Below, in pieces: positions 18,241 through 27,448 of a stretch of 64,000 bases of DNA (within the stretch, counting starts at the first letter, position 1; each line of letters begins with the position of its first letter). Origin of the DNA: Candidatus Eiseniibacteriota bacterium (lineage in GTDB: Bacteria; Orphanbacterota; Orphanbacteria; Orphanbacterales; Orphanbacteraceae). A model generated the notes under the pieces. It was not told where the DNA came from. It saw only the letters and a program-made list of their open reading frames with translations, and did no database searches. The translations under genes and the position numbers were made by a program. The stretch spans positions 24,552 through 88,551 of the forward strand of contig JAJRWB010000046.1 in assembly GCA_024276995.1 (NCBI GenBank), given 5' to 3'.

Positions 18241-20829
18241 ATGATGTTCACGAGACGACCGGGGCGGTTCTACCGGACGGTGCTTTCGATCGCTTTCTTG
18301 CTGGCGGCCGGCTCGATCCCGGCATCCGGCGGGACGCGCGGCGACGGCCGGATCATAGACTACAGGACGGAAACGAATTATCTCGGGGCCACGCCGGGCG
18401 TCACGGGAGGGGCGGTGGGGGCGTTCACCAACCCGGCGGCGTGGGCCACGGGCGATAAGGGGGAGTTCGCCTTCTGGTGGAACGACGAGCGGTCGTCGGG
18501 AGGCTCTCCCGATAACTGGGGCTTTTCCTCGGGAAAGAACATCGGTTTCGCGGCGAGGCGCTCGATGCGCCCCGACGGCGACGGGAGTTTCGCCCTCTAC
18601 GATTACCAGCTCGGTTTCGCCGCGGGCGACAGGCGGAGCCATTTCGGTCTGGCGTACCGGTGGGCCGGCGGCGGCACCGATCGCGTTCCGCGCGAGAAAT
18701 CGCTCGTCGCCGGCATGGTCATGCGCCCGGGAAAGTGGGCGTCCCTCGGCGCTTCCGAAGTCTTCTCGCTCGAGAGCGGCGCACGCCTCGGCGTGGCGGA
18801 CGTCGGGCTTCGCCCTTTCGGCAGGCCGTGGGTCACCCTCTTCGCCGACTATTCGCTGAGGGAATCGGAAAGCGTGAACGACGGCTGGTGGGGTGCGGGC
18901 GTCGAGGTGCGTCCGCTACGCGGAATTCACTTTGGAGTCAAGTTCCGGGAGGCCGACGGCGGGGACGATTTCGGCTACTCCCTCAATTTCGGCATCACCC
19001 TCGATGACGCCGGTTTCCATCTCCTCCCCTCCTACGACCAGGACGGCAGGCGCGATATCGATGGGGGCGGCCCCAGGCCGGTTACGTATCTCGTTCGCAT
19101 GTCGCCTCCTCATGGAGGGCTTCCCTTCGATCATGCGATGAAGAAGCTCTTCCGGAAGAACCGGTACGTGTCGCTCGACCTGCACGACAAGAGGCTCACC
19201 TACCGGACGGCTCGCTATTTCGACGAGCGGCGGATCGCGTGGCTCGACCTCGCCGGGAGGCTCGATCGGATCGCTTCGGACGATGCCGTGCGCGGCGTGG
19301 CGATCAACCTCGCAGGTTTCAGCACGTCGCCCGCGCTCGCCTGGGAGATGCGCGGAGCCCTCACGGCGCTGAAGGAGGCGGGCAAGGAAGTGATCGTCCA
19401 CGTGGAGAGCGCTTCCCCGATCTCCTACTACATCGCCTCCGCGGCCGACAGGATCACCGTCGATCCCCAGGGGGATCTGACCCTCGCCGGCCTCGCGGTG
19501 TACAGAACCTATATGAAAGGGTTACTCGACAAGGTGGGCATCGGGTTCGATGAGTTGCGTTTCATGAAGTACAAATCCGCCATGGAAGGGCTGACGCGAA
19601 CGGGAATGTCCGATGCCGACAAGGAGCAGCTCGGCCGGCTTGTCAATGTGATCTACGAGGAACTCCGATCGGCGATCTGCTCCTCGCGGGGACTGACGGA
19701 AGACCGGTACGACGCCGTCGTGGAGGATAAGGTCATTCTCGACGCGAAGGAGATCGTCGATGCCGGGTTCGCCGACGACATCGCCCGTTGGCCCGGTCTC
19801 GGCGACTGGCTCAAGGAGAACCGCGACGGCGCTCTCCTCGAGCGGTCGGCCGGCGGGGAGCGGCCCGTCTTTCCCGACGACCGGTGGGGGAAACCTCCCG
19901 AGATCGCCGTGGTGTATGCCCTCGGCGTCTGCAGCATGGACGAGGGGATCCGCGGGCGCGCCACGTCGCAGGCCCTGAGGAAAGCGGCGAAACGAAAAGA
20001 CGTCGCCGGTGTGGTGCTGCGCGCCGATTCACCCGGCGGGGCGGTGCTGCCGAGCGATCTCGTGGCGGACGGCATGCACGATGTGCGCGAGGCGGGACGA
20101 AGCATGGTGGTGAGTCAAGGCGGTGTGGCCGCCTCGGGGGGATACTGGATCAGCATGCAGGGCGAGAAGATACTCACCACGCCGCTCACGATCACCGGGT
20201 CGATCGGTGTGATCGGCGGTTGGGTCTACGATAAGGGCGTGGGGGAGAAGACCGGTTTCCGCGCCGACGGCGTGAAGAGAGGATCTCACAGCGATCTGTT
20301 CACCGGTATCCGTTTCCCCGGACTCGGCGTGCTGCCGGCACGACCGTTCGATGAGAAGGAGAACACCCTCGTTCGCGAGGCGATTCTCGGCATGTATGAA
20401 GATTTCAAGGAGAAAGTGGCGAAGGCGCGCTCTCTCCCGATGGAGAAAGTCCAGGAGATCGCGCAGGGCCGTGTCTGGATGGGGGGCGACGCGCTGGAGA
20501 TCGGCCTGTGCGATCGGTACGGCACGCTCCCCGACGCGATCGCCGAGGCGAAGAGTCTCGCCGGTATCGGCGCCGGTGAGGAGGTGCGGATCACCGAATT
20601 TCCGCCGCGAAAGACGTTCCTCCTGCCTCGCCTCGCCCCCTCGCTGCCCGGAGCGTCGCTGCTGGCGAAGGCGGCCGCGCGATGGTTCGGCGGCGGTTCG
20701 GCGGGCGGAGACGATCAGGCGGCCGACTATCCGCTCGACTATCTTCGGAGTATCGCTCGGAGCAAGGGGAAGGCGATGATTCTCCTGCCTCCCGAGATGC
20801 TTCCCGGTGGATGGTATGAGAAGCCGTAG
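18241..20829 (+). CDS. Signal peptide peptidase SppA fused to an N-terminal barrel-like domain
   Basis: 862 residues. AGGAGG precedes the paired ATG codons at 18241/18244. A signal peptide (to about residue 27) is followed by about 260 residues of alternating, Gly/aromatic strands with a TNPAAWATGD motif, resembling UPF0164/PorV-type outer-membrane barrels. From about 300 on it is a two-repeat SppA (family S49). The general-base Lys lies in MKYKSAMEGL (Lys443/445), and the nucleophile Ser632 lies in VAASGGYWIS, followed by TITGSIGVIG. SppA degrades leftover signal peptides or membrane proteins. Attachment to a barrel-like segment would place it, unusually, at the outer membrane or cell surface. 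It is the first gene of an operon with a haem-tagged barrel, YceI and an aminotransferase. Confidence 0.78.
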   Translation: MMFTRRPGRFYRTVLSIAFLLAAGSIPASGGTRGDGRIIDYRTETNYLGATPGVTGGAVGAFTNPAAWATGDKGEFAFWWNDERSSGGSPDNWGFSSGKNIGFAARRSMRPDGDGSFALYDYQLGFAAGDRRSHFGLAYRWAGGGTDRVPREKSLVAGMVMRPGKWASLGASEVFSLESGARLGVADVGLRPFGRPWVTLFADYSLRESESVNDGWWGAGVEVRPLRGIHFGVKFREADGGDDFGYSLNFGITLDDAGFHLLPSYDQDGRRDIDGGGPRPVTYLVRMSPPHGGLPFDHAMKKLFRKNRYVSLDLHDKRLTYRTARYFDERRIAWLDLAGRLDRIASDDAVRGVAINLAGFSTSPALAWEMRGALTALKEAGKEVIVHVESASPISYYIASAADRITVDPQGDLTLAGLAVYRTYMKGLLDKVGIGFDELRFMKYKSAMEGLTRTGMSDADKEQLGRLVNVIYEELRSAICSSRGLTEDRYDAVVEDKVILDAKEIVDAGFADDIARWPGLGDWLKENRDGALLERSAGGERPVFPDDRWGKPPEIAVVYALGVCSMDEGIRGRATSQALRKAAKRKDVAGVVLRADSPGGAVLPSDLVADGMHDVREAGRSMVVSQGGVAASGGYWISMQGEKILTTPLTITGSIGVIGGWVYDKGVGEKTGFRADGVKRGSHSDLFTGIRFPGLGVLPARPFDEKENTLVREAILGMYEDFKEKVAKARSLPMEKVQEIAQGRVWMGGDALEIGLCDRYGTLPDAIAEAKSLAGIGAGEEVRITEFPPRKTFLLPRLAPSLPGASLLAKAAARWFGGGSAGGDDQAADYPLDYLRSIARSKGKAMILLPPEMLPGGWYEKP

Positions 20830-20893
20830 GCCCCCTGGCCCGGCGGCAGGCCGGAACACGAGTCGCCCCGCGGCGAGAAGAGGAAAAGAGGCG

Positions 20894-22045
20894 GTGTCGA
20901 GAAGCTGTCGCACGGGGGCGCTCCGGGCGGGATGGATCGCGATGGCGTTGCCGGCGGTGTTCGGCCTCTTCCCGGGAGAAGGCGCCGCCCTCCCCCGTTA
21001 CGCAGCGCGGTACGGTCAGAACTGTTCTCTCTGCCACATCGATCCGACCGGCGGCGGGGCGCGCGATCTCTATGCGAGCCAGTACCTCGTTCCCACGGAG
21101 TTCTCCTTCCGGTCGCTCGACGCCGAACAGCGCGCGAAGATCACCCCCGCGATCGGTGAGAATATCGTGATCGGGGCCGATCTGCGCACCCTCGCCCGTT
21201 ACTCGGGCGACGACGCGGCCCGTGCGGAGAACAATTTCTTTCAGATGCAAAGCGATATCTATCTCGCCTTCCGGGTGGATGATCGGTTCACGGCGTACTT
21301 CGACCGGGGGAGGGGGGACACCTACGAGGTTTTCGGAATGGCGTATCTCCTTCCGTTCAACGGCTACATCAAGACGGGAAGGTTTACACCGGCGTATGGA
21401 TGGAAATTCGCGGACCACAACGCGTTCGTCAGGGAACGGCTCGGCTATCTCCCCCCCGCGCACACCGATGTCGGCGTGGAGGCGGGAATCTTCCCCGGTT
21501 CGGCGGCGGTTCAGTTCTCGCTGCTCAACGGGAACCAAGGAGGAATCCAGGATTTCAACGACGAACTCGCCGTCGCCGTCAGGGTGGAATATCGCGGTGT
21601 GTTCCGCGGCATCGGCGGGGCGATCGGCGGCTCCTTCCGCGCCGATGATGAGCGGGCGGGCGTATCGTTTCCGCGGAGAACGCGTCGCACCGGCGGGCCG
21701 CTCGGTTATCTCTCTTGGCGTAACTGGACCTGGGTGGGCGAGGCGGACTGGACACGCATCTCTCCCGGCGGGGAGGAGGCCGATACGACCGGGTTCGTCA
21801 TGTCCCATGAGGTGGCGTGCCACGTGATCCGGGGACTCGACCTGGTGGGGACGTACAGCTTTCACGATCCCGACGTCGGAGTGCAGTCGGGAACGCGGGA
21901 GCGTCTGGCGGCGGGGTTCGAGTTCTTCTACAGTCCCTTCGCCGTAATCAGCGCCCTTGTTCAGCACTACCGCATCGACGAGGGGGAACTCGTAACCGGC
22001 GATGACTATACGCAGACGATGGTGCAGTTCCATTTTCTCTACTGA
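20894..22045 (+). CDS. Second haem-tagged outer-membrane barrel protein
   Basis: 383 residues from GTG 20894, chosen because it gives a compact signal peptide (basic start, hydrophobic core WIAMALPAVFGLF). In-frame starts at 20807 and 20816 overlap the sppA end and would add a long basic N-terminus. Right after the signal lies one haem motif, CSLCH at residues 44-48 (RYGQNCSLCHIDPTGGG). The rest is beta-rich and ends in VQFHFLY, an aromatic C-terminus as used by BAM. Size and layout parallel the protein at 9054-10388, though the sequences clearly differ. Function unknown. A single haem at the periplasmic mouth of a barrel could feed or receive electrons. Confidence 0.68.
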   Translation: MSRSCRTGALRAGWIAMALPAVFGLFPGEGAALPRYAARYGQNCSLCHIDPTGGGARDLYASQYLVPTEFSFRSLDAEQRAKITPAIGENIVIGADLRTLARYSGDDAARAENNFFQMQSDIYLAFRVDDRFTAYFDRGRGDTYEVFGMAYLLPFNGYIKTGRFTPAYGWKFADHNAFVRERLGYLPPAHTDVGVEAGIFPGSAAVQFSLLNGNQGGIQDFNDELAVAVRVEYRGVFRGIGGAIGGSFRADDERAGVSFPRRTRRTGGPLGYLSWRNWTWVGEADWTRISPGGEEADTTGFVMSHEVACHVIRGLDLVGTYSFHDPDVGVQSGTRERLAAGFEFFYSPFAVISALVQHYRIDEGELVTGDDYTQTMVQFHFLY

Positions 22046-22088
22046 ACCGGCGGGGGACGCTCGCGTCGCCTCCCCGGAATGAGGGACC

Positions 22089-22736
22089 ATGAATCCGATG
22101 GAGCGAAGAGGTCCATGTTCGACGGCGGCGGCTGTTCTGATTCCCTTCGTGCTGGCCGTGGCCGCGGCGCTGCCCGGCGCCGGTCCGGCGGCCGCCCCGC
22201 TTCGCTTCGACATCGCGCCCGGCGGGAAGTCGAACCTTGTGGAGTTCGAGTCGAAGGCCCCCCTCGAGACATTCCGGGGAAAGACCGACCGCGTGAGCGG
22301 CTTCGTTCTCGTCGACCCGGAGGAGCTGTACGATTCGCTCGTTCTCCATGTCGAAATCGACATGGCGAGTATCGACACGGGCCTCGACATCCGCAACCGG
22401 CATATGCGTGAGAATCATCTTGAAACCGACCGCTTTCCCGTCGCTTCCTTCGACGGCGCCGCCCTGGTGGAGCCGCATGCGGTCGGTCTTCCGGCCGGAA
22501 GGAAGACGCACCTGGAAATCGAGGGGATGTTTCTTCTCCACGGCGTGAAGAGGAAGGTCGTGCTTCCCGTCGATGTGATCCGTGTCGAGGGGAACGGGAC
22601 GGCCTACCTCGCCGTGACGAGCCGGTTCGAGCTGAAACTTTCGGATTACAATATCGATCGACCGAAATTCCTTGTGATGAAACTCGGCGACGTGCAGCAT
22701 ATCGAGCTGACCCTCCGCGCCGTTTCGGGTGAGTGA
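22089..22736 (+). CDS. YceI-family periplasmic lipid-binding-type protein
   Basis: 215 residues with a signal peptide (to about residue 36) and the YceI lipocalin-like barrel. Landmarks are the opening NLVEFESKAPLETFRGKT, IDTGLDIRNRHMRENHLET in the middle (the D-x-R-x-x-H-x-x-x-x-x-F-like signature), and LSDYNIDRP near the end. Family members bind isoprenoids or other amphiphiles in the periplasm, and some are linked to stress or electron transport. Here it follows the haem-tagged barrel by 43 bases and overlaps the next frame. Confidence 0.82.
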   Translation: MNPMERRGPCSTAAAVLIPFVLAVAAALPGAGPAAAPLRFDIAPGGKSNLVEFESKAPLETFRGKTDRVSGFVLVDPEELYDSLVLHVEIDMASIDTGLDIRNRHMRENHLETDRFPVASFDGAALVEPHAVGLPAGRKTHLEIEGMFLLHGVKRKVVLPVDVIRVEGNGTAYLAVTSRFELKLSDYNIDRPKFLVMKLGDVQHIELTLRAVSGE

Positions 22737-22737
22737 A

Positions 22738-23625
22738 ATGGGATCCCCGGGAGAACGGTTCTGGTTGAATGGATCGTTCGTGGATGAAGAGAAAGCGTGT
22801 CTCCCCGTCCTCGACAGGGGACTCCTCATGGGGGACGCGCTTTACGAAGTGATCCGCTTCTACGGTTATCGTCCTTTTCTTCTCGAAGAACACTTGGCCC
22901 GCCTCTTCCGTGAGGCGCGGGAACTCGACTTCTCCGTCCGGTTCGACGCCGGCGTGCTCACGGAGGCGGTCGGCGGCCTCGTGGCGAGGAGCGGATCGGC
23001 CGACGGCACGGTGTACGTGCAATGGACCCGCGGGGCGACCGATCGATCGCTCGCGCCTCCCGACGACATCGAGCCGAACGTCTTCGCCTTCCGCTCGCCT
23101 CTGGTGAAAGTTCCCGCGCGGCTGCGGAAAGAGGGTGCGCCGGTGATCACCCTTCCCGATGAGAGATGGCGCGGGACGAGTGTCAAGAGCACGAATCTGC
23201 TGCCGAGTGTGATCGCGCGACGAGAGGCGACCCGCTCAGGCGCGTTCGAGGCGATTCTCCACCGGGGGCGGGGAAGGAAAGCCCGTATCACCGAGGGAAC
23301 TTCGTCGACGGTGTTCATCGTTTCGGGAGGCGTGGTGGCGACACCGGCGCTCAGGGAGCTTCTTCCCGGCATCACCCGGCAGGCGGTGATCGGTGTCGCG
23401 CGGAAGGAAGGGATCGTTGTGGAGGAGCGTACGGTGACGTTGGACGATCTCGCCGGCGCCGATGAGGCGTTCCTTACCGCCACGACCCTCGAGGTGCTCG
23501 GCGTCTGTTCGGTGAACGGCGTTCCGGTGGGTGCCGCCGCGCCGGGACCGATAACGGCGCGCCTCGCCGGGGCGTTTCGTCGGCATAGGACCAGGCACCT
23601 CGCGACGGTTCGTCCGCTTCGTTGA
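22738..23625 (+). CDS. Class IV aminotransferase, D-amino-acid transaminase-like
   Basis: 295 residues of the BCAT/DAAT/ADCL fold. The PLP lysine is Lys150 in the sequence GTSVKSTNLLPSVIARREA. Glu186 in ITEGTSSTVFIV and the phosphate-binding TATTLEV-type turn near the end complete the site. The K-S-x-N-L-L-P-x-V pattern favours D-alanine/D-amino-acid aminotransferase over branched-chain enzymes. ATG 22738 was preferred to GTG 22729. Both lie at the yceI stop, so the genes are coupled. It would supply D-glutamate or D-alanine for peptidoglycan, or act in catabolism. Confidence 0.78.
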   Translation: MGSPGERFWLNGSFVDEEKACLPVLDRGLLMGDALYEVIRFYGYRPFLLEEHLARLFREARELDFSVRFDAGVLTEAVGGLVARSGSADGTVYVQWTRGATDRSLAPPDDIEPNVFAFRSPLVKVPARLRKEGAPVITLPDERWRGTSVKSTNLLPSVIARREATRSGAFEAILHRGRGRKARITEGTSSTVFIVSGGVVATPALRELLPGITRQAVIGVARKEGIVVEERTVTLDDLAGADEAFLTATTLEVLGVCSVNGVPVGAAAPGPITARLAGAFRRHRTRHLATVRPLR

Positions 23626-23677
23626 CCCGAAGACGGCACAACCGTGCTCCGGAAACGGGCGAACGGGGCGATCGATC

Positions 23678-23707
23678 TGGACAGTCTCTCTCGATGTGGG
23701 GCATACT
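23678..23707 (+). promoter_or_regulatory. Promoter of the glycogen operon
   Basis: TGGACA (-35, 23678-23683), 18-base spacer, CATACT (-10, 23702-23707), about 65 bases before the glgA start in the only sizeable gap of this block. Confidence 0.5.
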
Positions 23708-23770
23708 TCTGCGGCGCTCGCCGCCCGTCGCGGCGAAGTTGTCACCCGCGGTGAATGGAGCAGCCGGAAC

Positions 23771-25258
23771 ATGAACATCGCCTTCATTTCTTCCGAGGTC
23801 ACTCCCTTCGCGAGAACGGGAGGTCTCGGCGATGTCGCCGGCGCTCTTCCCCGTGCCCTCGCCGCGCGGGGGCACACCGTTTCGGTGATCACGCCGCTCT
23901 ACCGTTCCACCACGATCGACGACGCCGTCCCGGTCTCGCCCGGTCCGGTCGTGTCGGTTCCCATGAAAGGTATCGAGACGAAGGCGGGCACGGCGGCGGT
24001 GGAGATGGCGGAGAAGTGCACGGCGTATTTCATCGCCCACGCGCACTACTTCGAGCGATCAGGCGACCTGTACGGCGCCGCCGGGAAAGACTTCCCCGAC
24101 AACTGCGAGCGGTTCACCTTCTTTTCGAAAGCGGCCCTGGAGCTTCTCCGCCGTCTCGACATGCCGGTCGACGTGGTGCACTGCAACGACTGGCAGTCTG
24201 CGCTGGCGGTGATCTACCTCGACCTGTGGTACCGGCAAAGCACCCCTCTCGGCGCCGCCCGCTCGGTGTTCACCATTCACAACCTCGCCTACCAGGGGCT
24301 CTTTCCACGAGATGCTTTCGAGGTGACCGGGCTTCCGGCCGGCTTGTTCGCCGCCGAGAGGGGCGTCGAGTTCTACGGCGGCGTCAACCTTCTCAAGGGG
24401 GGCATTCTCTTCGCCGATACGGTCACCACCGTGAGTCCCACCTACGCGAAGGAGATCACCACGGGCGAGGCGGGCTTCGGCCTCGACGGCGTTCTCCGTT
24501 CCCGCGGGAACGAACTCACCGGCATACTGAACGGGATCGACGCGTCGGAGTGGGACCCGGCCTCCGACGGGGCGATTCCCGCACGGTACAGCGCGCAGAG
24601 GATCGGCGGGAAAAGAAAATGCAAGCGAAAGCTGCAGGAGGAATGCGGCCTGCCCGTGGACGGGACGGTTCCGCTCGCCGGGATGATTGGCCGCTTCGCT
24701 TCCCAGAAGGGGTTCGACCTCGTCAAGCCGCTGGTGGAGCGGACGGCGGAGCTTCCGGTGCAGTTCGTGATCCTAGGCAAGGGGGAGAAGGAGTACGAAC
24801 GTCTCTTCGCCGATCTCGCGAGCGCCCTGCCGGAGCGCTTCAGCGTTCACAGCCGCTTCGACAACGATCTCGCCCACAGGATCGAGGCGGGTGCCGACCT
24901 TTTTCTTATGCCCTCAAGGTACGAACCTTGCGGCCTGAACCAGATGTACAGCCTCCGGTACGGGACGGTGCCCGTGGTTCGGCGGACGGGGGGACTCGCC
25001 GATACGGTGGTCGATTACGATCCCCGTCTCGCGGCGCGGGAAGAGTCGAACGGGTTCGTGTTCGATGATTTCTCCGTGGACGCGCTGGAAGAGGCGTTCC
25101 GGCGCGCCCTCGACCTGTATCCGAACAGGCGAAAGTGGCTCGCCCTCGCGCGCAACGGTATGACGAGGGACTGGTCATGGGATCGAAGCGCGGCGGCGTA
25201 TGAAAAGCTCTACCGCCGCTTGGTGTCGAACGCCGCCGGCGAACCGATGGGAACGTGA
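23771..25258 (+). CDS. glgA: Glycogen/starch synthase (GT5)
   Basis: 495 residues, typical GlgA length. ATG 23771 opens the Rossmann half directly (MNIAFISSEVTPFARTGGLG) and GGAG lies ten bases upstream. It carries the GT5 landmarks: R-T-G-G-L-G-D-V near 16-23, CNDWQSAL (about 138), TIHNLAYQG (about 173) and the C-terminal RRTGGLADTV near 401-410. It elongates alpha-1,4-glucan from ADP- or UDP-glucose. The KTGG lysine that contacts the sugar nucleotide in E. coli GlgA is Arg here. It leads an operon with two GH57 enzymes and a DUF4912 protein. Confidence 0.92.
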   Translation: MNIAFISSEVTPFARTGGLGDVAGALPRALAARGHTVSVITPLYRSTTIDDAVPVSPGPVVSVPMKGIETKAGTAAVEMAEKCTAYFIAHAHYFERSGDLYGAAGKDFPDNCERFTFFSKAALELLRRLDMPVDVVHCNDWQSALAVIYLDLWYRQSTPLGAARSVFTIHNLAYQGLFPRDAFEVTGLPAGLFAAERGVEFYGGVNLLKGGILFADTVTTVSPTYAKEITTGEAGFGLDGVLRSRGNELTGILNGIDASEWDPASDGAIPARYSAQRIGGKRKCKRKLQEECGLPVDGTVPLAGMIGRFASQKGFDLVKPLVERTAELPVQFVILGKGEKEYERLFADLASALPERFSVHSRFDNDLAHRIEAGADLFLMPSRYEPCGLNQMYSLRYGTVPVVRRTGGLADTVVDYDPRLAAREESNGFVFDDFSVDALEEAFRRALDLYPNRRKWLALARNGMTRDWSWDRSAAAYEKLYRRLVSNAAGEPMGT

Positions 25259-25273
25259 ACAAGGAACATATGG

Positions 25274-27448
25274 ATGATCGATGAAGGAAAAATCCGCTTC
25301 GCCCTGGTGTTGCACGCCCATCAGCCCACGGGGAATTTCGATTTCGTGTTCCGCGAAAACTTCGATAAATGCTATTCGCCGCTCCTCGAGAAGATCGAGG
25401 CCCACCCGGCGGTTCCCGTCGGTCTTCATTTCAGCGGCATCCTCCTCGAGTGGCTCGAGGCGAACGAGCCGGCGTTTCTCGACAGGCTCCGGGCCGTCGT
25501 GGACAAGGGGCAGGTGGAACTTCTCGGCGGCGGTTTCGGGGAGCCGATCCTGGTGATGCTGACCGATGAAGATCGACGCCGGCAGATCGAGACGATGTCC
25601 CGGTGGCTCGAGGAGCGTTTCGGCGAGGCGCCGCGGGGGGCGTGGCTCACCGAGAGGGTGTGGGAGCAGTCGCTCGCCCACGACATGGCGAACGCCCGGA
25701 TCGAATACACCCTCGTCGACGATTCGCACCTCAAGCTGTGCGGCGTCAGGGGTAACGATCTCGATGCGGTTCACGTGACGGAGGACAGGGGGGGGCTGCT
25801 GCGGATCTATCCGCTCAGCGAGCGGCTGCGCTACTTGATTCCCTTCCACGAACCGGGCGAGACGATCGACTTCCTGAAGGAAAGGGCCGATCGAAGCGGA
25901 AAGAGGCTTCTCGTGTACGGCGACGACGCGGAGAAATTCGGCGCATGGCCGGGCACGTTCGATCACGTTTTTCAGAACGGGTGGCTCGAGAGATTCCTCA
26001 CGGCACTCGAGGAGAACCGGGCGTGGATCGACCTGATACGTCCTTGCGAGGCGCTTCGGCTCGAAACGGGCGGGAAGATCTACATGCCCGATGCGAGCTA
26101 CCGCGAGATGACCGAGTGGGCTCTTCCCACGGCAGCCCGGCTCGAGCACGAGGAGCTGACGCGGAAGTTGGGCGATCTGGCGGATTCGGCGGCGGTCTTT
26201 TTCCGGGGAGGGAACTGGAGGACGTTTCTCGCGAAATACCCCGAGTCGTCCGAGATGTACGGAAGAACTCTCGATGTGAGCCGCCGCGTGAGGGCGCTTC
26301 CCGATTCGATGCAGGCGAAGTGGGAGGCGGAGCTGGAACTCTTCCGGGCCCAGTGCAACTGCGCGTATTGGCACGGCGTTCTCGGCGGGCTCTACCTGCC
26401 TCATCTCCGGTTCGCCGTTTACGAGAAGCTTCTCAGCGCGGGACGGATCATCGAAGACGCCCTTCGCGAAACGGCGCAGTGGGTCGATCTACGGCGGGGC
26501 GACATGGACATGGACGGAAACGAGGAAATCCGTCTTACGTCGGATCGCCTCGGCCTCACGGTCCACCCCGAAAGGGGAGGTCACCTGATCGAGATCGACG
26601 ACCGGAGGCGACGAATCAACTTGACGGCCGGGATGACGCGCCGCCTCGAGGCGTACCACCGGGAGGTGCGCCGCGCGGCGGAGGAGGCGGCGGGAGATCA
26701 TCCGAACGGCGACGGTGTGGCGAGCATTCATGATCGTTCCGTCCTGAAGGAAGGCGGTCTCGAAGAACAGCTCGTTTACGACGATCACAAGCGGGAGAGT
26801 CTCGTCGACAGGTTTCTCGTCCCCGGCGCCGGGATCGACGACGTCGCGGCGGCCGACCGGTCGGTCGAACGGGGCGATTTCGTGGAAGGGCGATACGCCG
26901 TGGAGGAGAGGATCGACGACGACGGTGCGACGGTCGTACTCCGTCGCCGGGGCGTGGTGGCGACCGACGGGGGGAATGGGGAAGTGGTGGTGCGCAAGGA
27001 GATCGGTCTTCGCCCGGGCGAGAGAACATTCGCCATGCGGTATGAAATCGAAAACATCGGAGCGGTGACGGTGGATGCGGGATTTTCCGTGGAATTCAAT
27101 CTCGCCCTCCTCGCGGGGGACGCCCACGACAGGAGACTCTTCTCCGACAGCGGCGATCTCGGTCCTCTTTCGGGAAAGCACGATCTGCGCCGTGTGACCC
27201 TTCTCGGTGCCCGGGACGAGTATCTCGGCGTGAGCGCGGGGATCGTTCTTTCCCGTTCCGCGCGGGGATGGATCTTCCCGATCCGCACCGTGTCGCTCTC
27301 GGAAGGGGGCTTCGAATCGGTGTACCAGAGCAGCGTGATCATGCCGGTTTGGGGTCTCCATCTCGAAGGAGGCGGAAAGTGGGACGTCGTGATCACCGGC
27401 TTCGTGCTGTCGGCGGGCGAAGAGAGTGCGCACCGGGGTGGATCTTGA
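25274..27448 (+). CDS. GH57 4-alpha-glucanotransferase/amylase
   Basis: 724 residues. The five GH57 signature regions are present: HAHQP (14-18), GGGFGEPIL (85-93), WLTERVWE with catalytic nucleophile Glu127, YGDDAEKFG with the acid/base Asp at 217/218, and MPDASYREMTEW. The C-terminal 300 residues are the beta-sandwich of the Thermococcus litoralis type. It disproportionates or trims alpha-1,4-glucans. Placement between glgA and the branching enzyme suggests use in maltodextrin recycling into glycogen. There is no signal peptide, so it is cytoplasmic. Transferase and hydrolase activities cannot be told apart by sequence alone. Confidence 0.87.
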   Translation: MIDEGKIRFALVLHAHQPTGNFDFVFRENFDKCYSPLLEKIEAHPAVPVGLHFSGILLEWLEANEPAFLDRLRAVVDKGQVELLGGGFGEPILVMLTDEDRRRQIETMSRWLEERFGEAPRGAWLTERVWEQSLAHDMANARIEYTLVDDSHLKLCGVRGNDLDAVHVTEDRGGLLRIYPLSERLRYLIPFHEPGETIDFLKERADRSGKRLLVYGDDAEKFGAWPGTFDHVFQNGWLERFLTALEENRAWIDLIRPCEALRLETGGKIYMPDASYREMTEWALPTAARLEHEELTRKLGDLADSAAVFFRGGNWRTFLAKYPESSEMYGRTLDVSRRVRALPDSMQAKWEAELELFRAQCNCAYWHGVLGGLYLPHLRFAVYEKLLSAGRIIEDALRETAQWVDLRRGDMDMDGNEEIRLTSDRLGLTVHPERGGHLIEIDDRRRRINLTAGMTRRLEAYHREVRRAAEEAAGDHPNGDGVASIHDRSVLKEGGLEEQLVYDDHKRESLVDRFLVPGAGIDDVAAADRSVERGDFVEGRYAVEERIDDDGATVVLRRRGVVATDGGNGEVVVRKEIGLRPGERTFAMRYEIENIGAVTVDAGFSVEFNLALLAGDAHDRRLFSDSGDLGPLSGKHDLRRVTLLGARDEYLGVSAGIVLSRSARGWIFPIRTVSLSEGGFESVYQSSVIMPVWGLHLEGGGKWDVVITGFVLSAGEESAHRGGS

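Noticed and set aside
20591..22396. Antisense frame of 601 codons across the sppA-barrel junction
   Set aside because: It spans two well-supported sense genes and has no recognisable motif.
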